The translations under genes and the position numbers were made by a program. 64,000 nt of DNA from Ornatilinea apprima. GTDB taxonomy: Bacteria; Chloroflexota; Anaerolineae; Anaerolineales; Anaerolineaceae. The stretch covers positions 85,145 to 149,144 of the forward strand of contig NZ_LGCL01000039.1 in the NCBI RefSeq assembly GCF_001306115.1, read 5' to 3'. Below the pieces are notes generated by a model. It saw only the letters and a list, made by a program, of their open reading frames with translations. It was not told where the DNA came from and did not search any database. Shown one piece after another: positions 47,317 to 57,274 of this stretch; position 1 is the stretch's first letter, and every line of letters begins with the position of its first letter.

Positions 47317-50115
47317 TTAGTTTTTTTGTTTGATAGCGTTTTCCAGCGCGTTGATTAAATCACCTGGGCGTAAGAAACCTTTGGTCAGGAAAAGATGTCC
47401 GTAGACTGCTAGGCTTTCGTGCTGCTCGGCGGTCAGGTCGGCACCGGTCATTACGATTACCGGAATTTTTGAAAACTGTTTGTGGTTTTGGAGTTGTTCC
47501 AGGAAGGAGAAGCCACTGACTCCTTGCAGAAATAAATCTAAAATGATCACATCGATGGGGGTTTGCAGCAAAACGGTAAGGGCGGCGCCGCTGTCGGCTG
47601 CGCTCTCCAGCTGATAACGAGATTGGTTTTCCAGGAGCCTGTAGATAAGCCGCACGTCTTCTTCGTTGTCGTCGATTACCAAGGCGCGGATTGTTGATTG
47701 GGGGGCCTGTAGACGGTGGATGGTTTGGATTAATTCATCTTGCAGGAAAGGTTTTAATAAATATTCTGAAACGCCTGCCTCGGCAGCCTTTTCTCTTTGG
47801 TCCAGCATGCTGCAAACCAGAATGGGAATTGAGGAGGTTTGCACCGACTGTTTTAGTTGGGAAATCAGGTCCCAGGCATTATAACTCTTTGCCGCAACAT
47901 CAATGATCAGGATGTGCGGCTGCATCTCCGCGATTTTGCCGGCCAGGTCTGGCTGGTATGGCAGAGATTCGATGGAATAGTCAGTCGATTCTAGATAGCG
48001 GCTGTAAACAGCGATCACCTGCGGGTCTTCATCAATGGCCAGAATCAAGTTTTCGCGTTCGGGTAGGGTCGCTGGCAGTTGGGCTTCCACAACTGGCAGT
48101 GTAAAGAAGAAGGTGCTGCCTTCGTCAATGATGCTTTCAAGCAGCCCAATGCGGCCACCGTGCATTTCGATGAGCGAACGGCAGATAGAAAGGCCAAGAC
48201 CGGTGCCGCCTGACTTGCGTGTAGGCGAATCGTCTACCTGCGAAAACTCCTGGAACAGTTTATGCCGGTCGCTTTCGTCGATCCCTATGCCGGTATCTTT
48301 GACTGTGATCATCAGCTCTGCTTTTCCATCATTAAGAATGGGCTGTGCTTGCAGTGTGATAGATCCTTTTTCAGTGAATTTGGCCGCGTTTGATACCAGA
48401 TTGAGCAAAACCTGGCGGACGCGAGTGTGATCGCCTTTTACCAGCGGCAGGCCATCGGGAATCTGGTTACGCAGTTGGACGGGTTTGTCTTTGACCAGGC
48501 CGGTTGCGGTGGTCATGACGCTGTTGGCCAATTCTTTGATGTCCAGCTCGCTGATAGACAGTGTCATCTTGCCAGCTTCGATTTTTGACAGGTCAAGAAT
48601 ATCATTGATCAGGTTGAGCAGGTGCTGTCCAGAGTTGTAAATCGCGCTGAGGTCTTGTGATTGGATCTCATTAATGGGGCCGTCAATGCCTTTCAGAATC
48701 ACTCTGGAGAAACCAATAATTGAGTTGAGCGGGGTGCGCAGCTCGTGACTCATGTTTGCCAGGAATTGGCTCTTCATGCGATCCAACTCGTGCATTTCAC
48801 GGAGAGCTTTTTGACTTAATTCATAGGCGCGGGCGTTTTCAATCGCAACTGCCACCTGGTCGGCGATGATTTGGGAAACATAGATCACGTCATCGGTGAA
48901 AACGCCAGCATCGGTTGCCTGGAAATCCAGAGCGCCAATAACCCGGTCACCAATTTTCAAAGGAACGCCCATTTCGGCTTTGGTGGCGGGCAGCAGGGGA
49001 TTGGCGTAGTAATTCGGGTGGTGCGATACATCGTTGACGACATAGGGCTCGCGGGTGGCTGCGGCGGTGCCAATGATGGATTTTGAGCCGACAGCCAGGC
49101 GGTGGCCGCGGCGCTTCAGCTCTTCGCCAGCAAGGCCCGTAGATTCTTTGACCACCGCATATTCGCCTTCGTCATCGAGGAGAAAGATGGAAACGTGATA
49201 AAATCCAAACCGTTCGCTGAGGAGGTTAACAATCTGGCGCAGCAGAACGTCCAACGAGAGCGTGCGGGTGGTATCACGGGCGATCTCTGCCGCAGCTTCC
49301 AATTCCAGCGCGCGGCGTTCTGCTTGCAACAGGAAATTTTGCCGCTCGGCGGCAACCATTTGCAAGTTCTGGTAGAGGCTGGCGTTCTCCAATGCCAGTG
49401 CTAATTGCCGCGCAACCTCTTGCACCAGGGCAGTTTCATCAGGAGTCCATACACGCCCTGGTTGATCCTTCACTTCCAGCACGCCCTGCGCTTCTCCGCC
49501 AATCTCAAAGGGAACAGCAATGGATGAGGGTTGATGATTACCGGCGATGATGACAGGCTCCCTGTGCACGATGCTGGTTTGGCCAGAAGGATTGATGGGT
49601 GTTGATCTTTGGGGGGCTGCGTCAGTTGTCGGCACGGGATAATTCAAGGGAGACGTCTGCCGAGAAGGTTGAACCGGAGTATTTTCTGGTTGTGGTTCGA
49701 CAGACCTGAGTGGAGAGAGCAAAAAAGAGAATCCGCTCCAACCGGTAAGCTGCCCCGATGAATTGAATTGAGCGAAACCAGTCATACGGATATTTGACTT
49801 CGCCCCGGATTGGCCCAAGATGACCAGTTCTTCTTCAAAATGGTTAGCCTGTGAGTTGATCAGGTTCTTCAATCGGATGGAAGAAGCGGTATCCATGCCC
49901 AGCAAATAGATTTTTTCATGGATGACTTTTTCAGCGGTAACGCCCAAGGCTTTTTGAATTTCCGAACCGCAGGAGATATAGTCGCCAACCTGATTACACT
50001 GCCAGGTCCATCCGGACAGCGTATCTGGGCGCAACGGTGTTGTGGGCGGTTCTACCTGTTTTTCGATCTTTGAAAACAGGTTCTCAAGCCGGTTGTAAAG
50101 TTGTTTCCTGGGCAT
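47317..50115 (-). CDS. Hybrid sensor histidine kinase (PAS-GAF-GAF-HisKA-HATPase-REC-REC)
   Basis: 932 residues, no membrane segment. PAS-like region about 35-145, short GAF about 195-260, full GAF about 280-440 (NPLLPATKAEMGVPL). HisKA H box QFLANMSHELRTPLNSIIGF (about 455-475), HATPase N and G boxes (VLLNLVSNAAKF, GGTGLGLSICRSL), first receiver about 690-800 and second about 810-928 (phospho-Asp in VIILDLFLQGVSGF). It is the only kinase in the cluster and may serve the neighbouring sensors and receivers. It overlaps parA by 32 bp. Confidence 0.9.
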   Translation of the reverse strand: MPRKQLYNRLENLFSKIEKQVEPPTTPLRPDTLSGWTWQCNQVGDYISCGSEIQKALGVTAEKVIHEKIYLLGMDTASSIRLKNLINSQANHFEEELVILGQSGAKSNIRMTGFAQFNSSGQLTGWSGFSFLLSPLRSVEPQPENTPVQPSRQTSPLNYPVPTTDAAPQRSTPINPSGQTSIVHREPVIIAGNHQPSSIAVPFEIGGEAQGVLEVKDQPGRVWTPDETALVQEVARQLALALENASLYQNLQMVAAERQNFLLQAERRALELEAAAEIARDTTRTLSLDVLLRQIVNLLSERFGFYHVSIFLLDDEGEYAVVKESTGLAGEELKRRGHRLAVGSKSIIGTAAATREPYVVNDVSHHPNYYANPLLPATKAEMGVPLKIGDRVIGALDFQATDAGVFTDDVIYVSQIIADQVAVAIENARAYELSQKALREMHELDRMKSQFLANMSHELRTPLNSIIGFSRVILKGIDGPINEIQSQDLSAIYNSGQHLLNLINDILDLSKIEAGKMTLSISELDIKELANSVMTTATGLVKDKPVQLRNQIPDGLPLVKGDHTRVRQVLLNLVSNAAKFTEKGSITLQAQPILNDGKAELMITVKDTGIGIDESDRHKLFQEFSQVDDSPTRKSGGTGLGLSICRSLIEMHGGRIGLLESIIDEGSTFFFTLPVVEAQLPATLPERENLILAIDEDPQVIAVYSRYLESTDYSIESLPYQPDLAGKIAEMQPHILIIDVAAKSYNAWDLISQLKQSVQTSSIPILVCSMLDQREKAAEAGVSEYLLKPFLQDELIQTIHRLQAPQSTIRALVIDDNEEDVRLIYRLLENQSRYQLESAADSGAALTVLLQTPIDVIILDLFLQGVSGFSFLEQLQNHKQFSKIPVIVMTGADLTAEQHESLAVYGHLFLTKGFLRPGDLINALENAIKQKN

Positions 50116-50863
50116 GTTGCGTAATCTCCAAAGCGAGTGAACGATATTGCATGGCCGCGCGGCTTTTGGTGGCGTGCATCAGTATGGGCAGCCCCGCGAT
50201 TGGGCTTTCGCGTAATTTTGTGTCCATAGCGATAAAGGTATTAAGAAGACCTGATTGAAAATTCTCTGCCAGTTGCTCGGCCAGCACGCGGTGCGTTTTA
50301 TTGCGTTTGTCAAACATGGTCATGATCAGGCGGTATGTGAGAGCGGGATTGTATTTTGAGCGGATCATACGCACCCAATCCATCAAATTGCGCAGCGCGT
50401 AGATGGAGAAGTATTCGGGTTGGGTTGGCACCAGCAACATATCTGCCGCGACCAGAGCGTTCATGGTCGCCGCGCCTAAGAATGGTGGGCAGTCATATAA
50501 AACATACTCATACAAGTTGTTCAGACTTTGAATCGCATTTCGCAAGATGTATTCATAATTCTTTTGGATGGGCAAAAAGCGTTCCGCGTTGGCCATTTCA
50601 TGATTGGAGGTGAGTATATCCAGACGCGGACACACCGTTGTTTGAATCGCTGCTGGTAAAGGCGCGCCCGATAACAGCACTTTGCTGATTGAGACTGATT
50701 GTTCGTTGGGGTCAATGCCCAGTGCCAGGGTTAAATTGGCCTGGCCGTCAAGGTCTACAACTAATACACGATGACCAGCTTCGGCCAGGGCGGCGCCCAG
50801 AGAAACGGTTGTGGTTGTTTTGGCAACCCCGCCTTTTTCATTGGCAATAGCAATGCAATACAT
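50084..50863 (-). CDS. ParA/Soj-type ATPase
   Basis: 259 residues. Deviant Walker A NEKGGVAKTTTTVSLGAAL (about 8-26), VLVVDLDGQANLTLALG, and Walker B-type VLYDCPPFLG. Soluble ATPases of this class position cargo on the nucleoid or at cell poles. There is no parB beside it; its place inside a receptor/kinase cluster suggests it localises the signalling array, as ParC-like proteins do for chemoreceptors (inference). Its stop overlaps the kinase start and its ATG touches the upstream receptor stop. Confidence 0.85.
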   Translation of the reverse strand: MYCIAIANEKGGVAKTTTTVSLGAALAEAGHRVLVVDLDGQANLTLALGIDPNEQSVSISKVLLSGAPLPAAIQTTVCPRLDILTSNHEMANAERFLPIQKNYEYILRNAIQSLNNLYEYVLYDCPPFLGAATMNALVAADMLLVPTQPEYFSIYALRNLMDWVRMIRSKYNPALTYRLIMTMFDKRNKTHRVLAEQLAENFQSGLLNTFIAMDTKLRESPIAGLPILMHATKSRAAMQYRSLALEITQHAQETTLQPA

Positions 50864-53835
50864 TACTTGACCTCGTTTGATTCTTGCAAAGAGGAATTGA
50901 GTACCAGCTGCCCGGTTTTTGTTTTCTCAGCCGCGGAAGGCGCGGCTAATTCTTCCTGGTTTTTCTTTTGAATAGTGATCTGTGCCTGCTGCACATTCAG
51001 CTCCCGTTTAATCTCTTCGACGGCGATCTGGATCATATCTTCAAAATTGGTGGTTGAACGGATGCGATTGGTAATTTCAAAGGCTTTGCGATCCCGCTCG
51101 GCCCGGCGAAGAGTTTGTTCAAACAGGCGGGCGCTTTCCAGCGTGAGCGCGATTTGATCGGCAATCTGCTGGATGGTGTTGATTTTCGCGGCGTTCCAGA
51201 ACAGGTCTTGTTCGTTTTCCTGCTGCAAGCGAATCACGGCGATGGTTTCTCCACGCAAGTTGATTGGAACAGTAAGCTCAGTGATGTTCACCTTTGGGTC
51301 AGCTGGAGAAGGACGTGAGTTAATCTTAACGCGCTTATCTTCCAAGATATCCGGATCTTGACTAATGGCATTTGTTTTGCTTAAACCGCTGTTGGCTGAA
51401 TAGCGTACCACGCCATCACGCTGTTTCTGGCCTGCTACTGCAGCCCACTCGTTTTTAAGATAGCGTTGGTGGGTGCGTTTCATGTCTTCCAGCGCGCGGT
51501 TAGTTTCCTCATACAGGTTATTGTTCATAATGGCGATGGCTATTTGGTCGGCCAAAATGGAAAACAATTCAATATCTTCCTCAGTGAAGGCGTTTGGAAC
51601 CTGGGATTGGACATCCAACGCGCCGATGACCTGGCTACCAATTTTGAGAGGAAGCGCCATCTCTGACCGTGTGTTCGGAAGGTCGGGATTATTGAAATAA
51701 ATCGCGTCTTCACCCACATCGGTCGCAATCCGAGGACGACCCTGTCCGGTGGCGTAGCCCACAATACCAACCTGACCCACCCGCAGGCGATGGTTGCGTT
51801 TCAACATGCGCTGTCCGCCTTCGCTGTTAGCTGCTTTCAATACGGCGTACTCATTATTCTGGTCCAGCAAGAATACACCGATGTGGTAAAAACCAAAGCG
51901 CTGGTTAATCAGGTGAGTTACATTGGTCAGCAGACTTTGCAGGTCTTGCGTGGCTGTAACGCTGCCGGCGACTTCCGCGATAGTCTTAAGTTGCTGCGAG
52001 CGGAAGGTGAGGCGTTCATTTTGTTTTGTAATTTCCAATGTGCGCTGTTGAACGCGGTCTTCGAGGCTGAAAATCAAGTCTCTCAATTGTGAGGTCATCG
52101 AGTTGAACGCCCGCGCCAGCGCTCCAATTTCGTCTTTTGTGGAAATAGCGGCTTGAATTTGTAGGTCACCGCCCGATACTTTTTCCGCGGTACGCGTCAG
52201 CGCCAGAATGGGTTTGGAAATTGTGCGAGCAATCAGAGAAGCAATGATGGCGATGGATGCGCCAAATAGCCCGATGTAAAAAATTAGCTGATTGTTTTGC
52301 TGCTCATAGACTGCCAATAGATTTGATTGTGTCTGTGGATAAATGAGAAACCACGGCACACTGGTGAGGCGCAGAACCGCTCCAAATTCAGAAATGTTGT
52401 CGGGTTTTTTATCCAGGTCCTTGGTAAAGAAAGACTCCTGATAAGAGCGATACGCGTTGATCAAGCTTAACAGGTCGTCTGATGGTTCTTGCTGATCTTC
52501 TGAGAATGAGACTGGTAGACTGCCATTGCGCTTTAGCTGGTTTATCTGATCCGTCGTATATTCCATGATTGGGTAGAAGCGGTATTGCGGCTGTAGCGTG
52601 TCTACAATGCGGATGTACAAAAAGTCTATGATGATTGGGAATACCTGATCGTTATAAGTGGTTGTCTCTGATCGCAAAAGACGGTCGATGGATTGCAGGC
52701 TGAAGCGTGCGCGCAGCACGCCCAGCACCTGGTTTTCTTCTCCAAACACTGGGCTGGAAAATATGATTTCAGGCTGTTGGTCTGGCTGAAAAACAAGGTC
52801 AGCAACGTACGAGATTCCAGAAGAATAACTGGAGCGAAAATAATCGCTTTGGCTTTCATCTGCGCCGACACGCTCAGGGTCAGAGTCGTATTCTACGATA
52901 CCAGAAGCATTAAGCAGGCCAAAGGAAAGCACATCTCCTTGGGTGATATTGGCCAGGGAAAGCGATTCAATAGTGGAGTAAAGCTCATTCTCAATGTCAG
53001 ATGGGCGCCAATTTTCCGGGATGGAAAGGTAACGGCTAAAGATAGGCAAAGAGGCATTGGCACGCATCATTTCTTTTGTGGAAGAAAAGAAAGCATCCAC
53101 CTCTTCAGCTTTGGCAGCCGCGGCAACTTTCAGGGATTCTCGCATCTGGTTTTCAAATGAAGAGCGCTGGTTGGTCATAACCAGATAAGAAATGGCAATC
53201 AGCGGAATCAGTGAAACGGCCAGCGAAAAGTTGAGCAAGCGAATTTGAAGAGAGGGTAAGATGCGTTGGGTAAGAAGATAAAAAAGATAGACCAGAGATA
53301 CCAGAGCCAGAACGACGATCAGGTATGTATTGATGGAGGGAATGTCCAGACGGCTGGTTTCAAGCAGCGTTCCGGCGGCAATGGTGATAAAAGAACCAAC
53401 TGCGCTGAACACTTGAAACGGGAACACATCATCGACAGCCAGAATGGAGGAACTAAACAACATGCTGACGATGAAGAAAAGCAAAGATGCTGGAATGGCA
53501 ACTTCCTCGATCAGGTACGAGAAGGCAGCCAGGAAAAGCCAGATGGAAAGCAGTAATACAAACAGACGTAAAAATTTCCGCCGGCGCAGAAATCCAAACC
53601 CAACTGCCAGACAGGTAAGGGGTGTAAGGATTGATATGCCCATCGTTATGATCAGAATGGGAACAGGCAAGCGAAATGGTGAGACTGTGAAAAAACCAAT
53701 TCGTAATAACAAAGCAGACGCGATGATGGAAAGAAATGCGGTCATCAGCCCAAAGCGAAGGACTCTGCGCTCCTGGATTAAACTGCTGTGCGTTTTTTGT
53801 GCAGGCATTGTGTTATCGAGGCTGGTCTGTGTCAT
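50863..53835 (-). CDS. Membrane sensor with Cache, HAMP and two GAF domains
   Basis: 990 residues. Six or seven N-terminal membrane spans (about 25-220), an extracytoplasmic Cache-like region (about 235-510), another span (LIFYIGLFGASIAIIASLIA), HAMP (about 550-600, ISKPILALTRTAEKVSGGDL), coiled coil, GAF (about 640-790, PDLPNTRSEMALPL) and a second GAF-like domain to 940. No kinase, cyclase or methyl-accepting output domain, so it must signal through a partner such as the hybrid kinase. Confidence 0.8.
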   Translation of the reverse strand: MTQTSLDNTMPAQKTHSSLIQERRVLRFGLMTAFLSIIASALLLRIGFFTVSPFRLPVPILIITMGISILTPLTCLAVGFGFLRRRKFLRLFVLLLSIWLFLAAFSYLIEEVAIPASLLFFIVSMLFSSSILAVDDVFPFQVFSAVGSFITIAAGTLLETSRLDIPSINTYLIVVLALVSLVYLFYLLTQRILPSLQIRLLNFSLAVSLIPLIAISYLVMTNQRSSFENQMRESLKVAAAAKAEEVDAFFSSTKEMMRANASLPIFSRYLSIPENWRPSDIENELYSTIESLSLANITQGDVLSFGLLNASGIVEYDSDPERVGADESQSDYFRSSYSSGISYVADLVFQPDQQPEIIFSSPVFGEENQVLGVLRARFSLQSIDRLLRSETTTYNDQVFPIIIDFLYIRIVDTLQPQYRFYPIMEYTTDQINQLKRNGSLPVSFSEDQQEPSDDLLSLINAYRSYQESFFTKDLDKKPDNISEFGAVLRLTSVPWFLIYPQTQSNLLAVYEQQNNQLIFYIGLFGASIAIIASLIARTISKPILALTRTAEKVSGGDLQIQAAISTKDEIGALARAFNSMTSQLRDLIFSLEDRVQQRTLEITKQNERLTFRSQQLKTIAEVAGSVTATQDLQSLLTNVTHLINQRFGFYHIGVFLLDQNNEYAVLKAANSEGGQRMLKRNHRLRVGQVGIVGYATGQGRPRIATDVGEDAIYFNNPDLPNTRSEMALPLKIGSQVIGALDVQSQVPNAFTEEDIELFSILADQIAIAIMNNNLYEETNRALEDMKRTHQRYLKNEWAAVAGQKQRDGVVRYSANSGLSKTNAISQDPDILEDKRVKINSRPSPADPKVNITELTVPINLRGETIAVIRLQQENEQDLFWNAAKINTIQQIADQIALTLESARLFEQTLRRAERDRKAFEITNRIRSTTNFEDMIQIAVEEIKRELNVQQAQITIQKKNQEELAAPSAAEKTKTGQLVLNSSLQESNEVK

Positions 53836-53847
53836 TGATTTCTCGAA

Positions 53848-55599
53848 TTAAGATTGGCTGTCCATTAATTGAATAATGACTTCAGAAACACCCATTGATT
53901 TGCCCAGTTCTTCGGCTGCCGTTTCCAAAATCGAGTCGACGTCGATTGACGAGCGCAGCCTGGTGGTGATTTCTGAAACAAGGTGCTCTTCATCGGCTCG
54001 CGATTGGGCTTCTTCCATAAGGCGGGCGTTTTCCAACGCCAGTGAGAGTCGGTCTACGGAACTATCCAGCAGGGTTAACAGGTCTTGAGGCACTTGCTCG
54101 CGGTTAACCCGCACATTGAGAACACCCAAAACCTGATTTTGAATCTTAATCGGAATTGAAACGGTAGTTGAGGCAGGAGCAGTTGAGTCTGTTTGATGAA
54201 CCTGGATGACTTTTTTGCCTTCCCGCAGGGATTTTTCCGATTCCGGGGTATGAACAAGAACATTCTCCACTTTCTGGTTCTTGAAGCGGTATGCGTACAA
54301 TCCGGTGTCCTGCTGTAAATGCTGTTTCCAGGCGTTCCAAACAATTTGAGATTGCGCCATTTCCAGCGATTGGACCGTTTGCTGTAGGTTTTCCACTAGA
54401 GATGCTTTTTCAATAGCGAGCGATAATTGATTGGTGATCAATTGCAGGATTTTCACTTCTTCCTGGGTAAAGTCATTGGCCCGGTTGCTTTGAATGTCCA
54501 GCGCGCCAATGACACTCTGGTTGGACAATAAGGGCAAGGCCATCTCGGCCTGGGTGTTGGGAAGAAGCGGATTCTTGTGGTGGAAACTATCTTGAGCCAC
54601 ATTGGAGGCGATGCGGGGTTCGCCGCGGCTTACGGTAAACCCAACAATACCCACTTCACCGATCTTCAAACGGTGGCCATTTTGCAGCATCGTTTTGCCC
54701 GCTTCGCCGGCAGCCGCGCGCAGAATAGCAAATTCTTTGTTGTTATCTAAAAGGTAAATGCCGACGTGCTCATACTGAAATTCTTTGGAAATGATATTGA
54801 CAGCAGCGTTGAGAATCTCTTCCATATTGGTCGAGCGAAACACCTGCTGCGTGATCAAGGTAGCTGCTTCCAACCGGCTGTTCTGGGTGGAAATTTGAGA
54901 AGTGCGCTCTTTTACTCGATTTTCCAGCGTTTCAGACTGGGCAGAAAGCTGATTGGCCAGGTCTTGCTGCTGGGATAAAGCGGTGTTGAGACCCGACACC
55001 AGACTTAAAACAGACCCGACTGCCAACCCCGCGGCTAACAAGAAGACGAAGTTGCCATTCACCCATTCAGAAAACGATCCTGAGGTGGCCATCTCTTGCA
55101 TGGAGGGAACGGGTATTCTGCCGGTGGTCATCAAGAAGGCCACGATCCAAACCGAACTCAGGGCAATGACAATACCGAAAATGCCAAAATTCAAGGTGAA
55201 GCCAGTTTTCTTGTCGCCCTGGCCGAGAAGCGCCGCAGTCAGGATGGAAAAAGTAACCAGGAAGATACGCCCTTCACCGCTCATCCCGGTTTGAAGCAGG
55301 TCCACCATGCCGATGGTGAAGACTTCCAGCGCGACAATGGTGACGCGCAGGTTGAGTGGAAGGTCGCGAAAAATCGCGATAAGCACCGTAATTAGATAGA
55401 CGGTCAGGTAAACTGCTATTAAGTCCCACCGCTGGCGTTGGATATCGCGCAGGGTGGTGAGGATGATAACGATCAAGCCGGTTACGCTGGCTATCAGCAG
55501 GATAAACTGCAAGATTCGCTCGCGAAGCACTTTCAGGGTGTCATTGGGCGAAATGGATGCCGGTATTTGAAAAGGATTGATTCGCTCGATAAGTTTCAT
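53848..55599 (-). CDS. Membrane GAF sensor
   Basis: 583 residues. About six membrane spans (30-200), a coiled coil (LSAQSETLENRVKERTSQIS), GAF at about 240-395 (NPLLPNTQAEMALPL, VIGALDIQSNRANDF) and a degenerate second GAF to about 520, then a short C-terminal dimer-like region (LRSSIDVDSILETAAEELGK). No output domain. The start overlaps the stop of the upstream paralogue by 4 bp. Confidence 0.8.
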   Translation of the reverse strand: MKLIERINPFQIPASISPNDTLKVLRERILQFILLIASVTGLIVIILTTLRDIQRQRWDLIAVYLTVYLITVLIAIFRDLPLNLRVTIVALEVFTIGMVDLLQTGMSGEGRIFLVTFSILTAALLGQGDKKTGFTLNFGIFGIVIALSSVWIVAFLMTTGRIPVPSMQEMATSGSFSEWVNGNFVFLLAAGLAVGSVLSLVSGLNTALSQQQDLANQLSAQSETLENRVKERTSQISTQNSRLEAATLITQQVFRSTNMEEILNAAVNIISKEFQYEHVGIYLLDNNKEFAILRAAAGEAGKTMLQNGHRLKIGEVGIVGFTVSRGEPRIASNVAQDSFHHKNPLLPNTQAEMALPLLSNQSVIGALDIQSNRANDFTQEEVKILQLITNQLSLAIEKASLVENLQQTVQSLEMAQSQIVWNAWKQHLQQDTGLYAYRFKNQKVENVLVHTPESEKSLREGKKVIQVHQTDSTAPASTTVSIPIKIQNQVLGVLNVRVNREQVPQDLLTLLDSSVDRLSLALENARLMEEAQSRADEEHLVSEITTRLRSSIDVDSILETAAEELGKSMGVSEVIIQLMDSQS

Positions 55600-57272
55600 A
55601 AGATCAATTCCTCTTCTGGCGCATCCTCGTCGAGTTGGGTGTTCAAGTTCGGGTGAGTGAGTTGGATAAACACTTCATCCACGGCGGCCAGTTGGCCCAA
55701 TTCTCGTACTGCCGTTTGCAAGATGTCATTAATGCGGGGTGTTTTTGCCAGTTGAGCAGACAGATCGTTCACTTTTTGCTGCCGGGCTGCGGCGCGCTGA
55801 GTTTCTTCCAGCAGCCGCGCGCTTTCCAGCGATATGGCCATTTGTGAAACAATTTCGTGAATGAAAGTAACGTCTTCGTTTGAGGGGGGCGCGGCGGTTG
55901 TGATTTTGAGGTTACCAATCCGCTGTCCGCGTAAGTTCACCGGCACATCCATTTTATGGCGGCCAACCCAGTTCACAGGTGAAAAAGCAGGATTGGTGTA
56001 CTGAAATTCCAGTTTGCCATGAATCGCCAGTTCTTCTTGCCATGCAGACTGAATATATCCACGAGTGAGAAGAGAAATTTCTTGAAAGTCTTTGCGAGAT
56101 TTTTCCAGCAGGTCTGAATTTTCAAGGGCGACCCCAATTGAATCCGCGATGCTTTGGAAAATGGCAATATCGGTGTCATCGAATGCTTCTGCGTTGGTAG
56201 ACTGAATGGACAAGGCACCCAGAATCCGGGTGGGGCCGAGGATTGGCAAAGCCAACTCGGACCGCGTCTCGGGCAGATTGGGGTTTACATATCGGTTGCT
56301 TTCATTTTGAACATTCAACGCAATTCTGGGCTGCTGGTTGGCAACACACCAGCCGATCATGGACAGACCGCCAATAGGAAGGCGGTGGGCGTTGGCAAGC
56401 ATTCTTCTCCCCGCAACACCCGAACCAGCGCGTAGAACCGCGTACTGCCTTGAAGGCTCAATCAGAAAGATACCGACATAATAGAGTCCCAGTGAGTCTG
56501 CCATCAGGTCAACTACGTTCTGCAGCATTTCTTCGGAAAAGACCTGGGTCGCAATGCTGTGGTTAATTTTGGCAACGACTTTCAGCTGGTTAAGGCGCCG
56601 GTCGAGATTTTGGCTTTGGGCAGCAAAAGTTTTTTCCATGTCTGTGCGCGTGAGTTCAATTTCATCCATAGCGATGGAGTGACTGAGAATGTCTCGCCGG
56701 AACGATGACGCCCAATATGAAAGGCTGAAGACAACTCCTCCAGCGATTAGCGCATAGACACTTGTGATCAAAAGGCCGGGAATTACGCTTTCTGGCTGGG
56801 CTGTGATGAAGGGGGATGTGAGCGACAATGTCAGGCTCTCGGAAGCCAGGACGGTCAAACTGCTAATCACTACACCGGCGACAGCCGCTCGCCGGTTCAG
56901 AAGGATAGCGCCATAAATAGAAAACGCTAACAAAAGAAGCTGGGCAGTTCGGTTTTGGTTTCCTTGAAAAATCGACCATACGCTGGCCAAATAGAGAAGC
57001 CCAAGCAGAAAGGATGCCCGAACTCGATAGGGCAGATGGCGGCGAAAAGAAGCCCAGAGGCTAACGGCCAGCGCCAGGCTGAAGAAAAAAAAGCCAAGAC
57101 CTTTTTCACCCGGCTGGTTGTCAGCTAGGAAGAATGCAAATAAGACTGCAATCACCAGAATCATCAGGAACTGAGAAACCCGGAGGATGGTTTCTTGCAG
57201 CTTCAACAGCGGATCTCTTTGTCCACTGGCTTTTGGAGTATCGGTAGGGAGGATTTTGCTCAGGATGCTCAC
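55596..57272 (-). CDS. Membrane GAF sensor, paralogue
   Basis: 558 residues with the same plan: about six spans (30-200), coiled coil, GAF (about 225-380, NPNLPETRSELALPI), degenerate second GAF and the end motif LAKTPRINDILQTAVRELGQ. Three bases separate it from the upstream gene. It arose with its neighbours by duplication, judged from shared motifs and layout. Confidence 0.8.
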   Translation of the reverse strand: MSILSKILPTDTPKASGQRDPLLKLQETILRVSQFLMILVIAVLFAFFLADNQPGEKGLGFFFFSLALAVSLWASFRRHLPYRVRASFLLGLLYLASVWSIFQGNQNRTAQLLLLAFSIYGAILLNRRAAVAGVVISSLTVLASESLTLSLTSPFITAQPESVIPGLLITSVYALIAGGVVFSLSYWASSFRRDILSHSIAMDEIELTRTDMEKTFAAQSQNLDRRLNQLKVVAKINHSIATQVFSEEMLQNVVDLMADSLGLYYVGIFLIEPSRQYAVLRAGSGVAGRRMLANAHRLPIGGLSMIGWCVANQQPRIALNVQNESNRYVNPNLPETRSELALPILGPTRILGALSIQSTNAEAFDDTDIAIFQSIADSIGVALENSDLLEKSRKDFQEISLLTRGYIQSAWQEELAIHGKLEFQYTNPAFSPVNWVGRHKMDVPVNLRGQRIGNLKITTAAPPSNEDVTFIHEIVSQMAISLESARLLEETQRAAARQQKVNDLSAQLAKTPRINDILQTAVRELGQLAAVDEVFIQLTHPNLNTQLDEDAPEEELIL

Positions 57273-57274
57273 GG

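Noticed and set aside
53266..53556. Long plus-strand frames opposite the GAF sensor genes
   Set aside because: Antisense shadows of well-supported sensor domains with no start signals.
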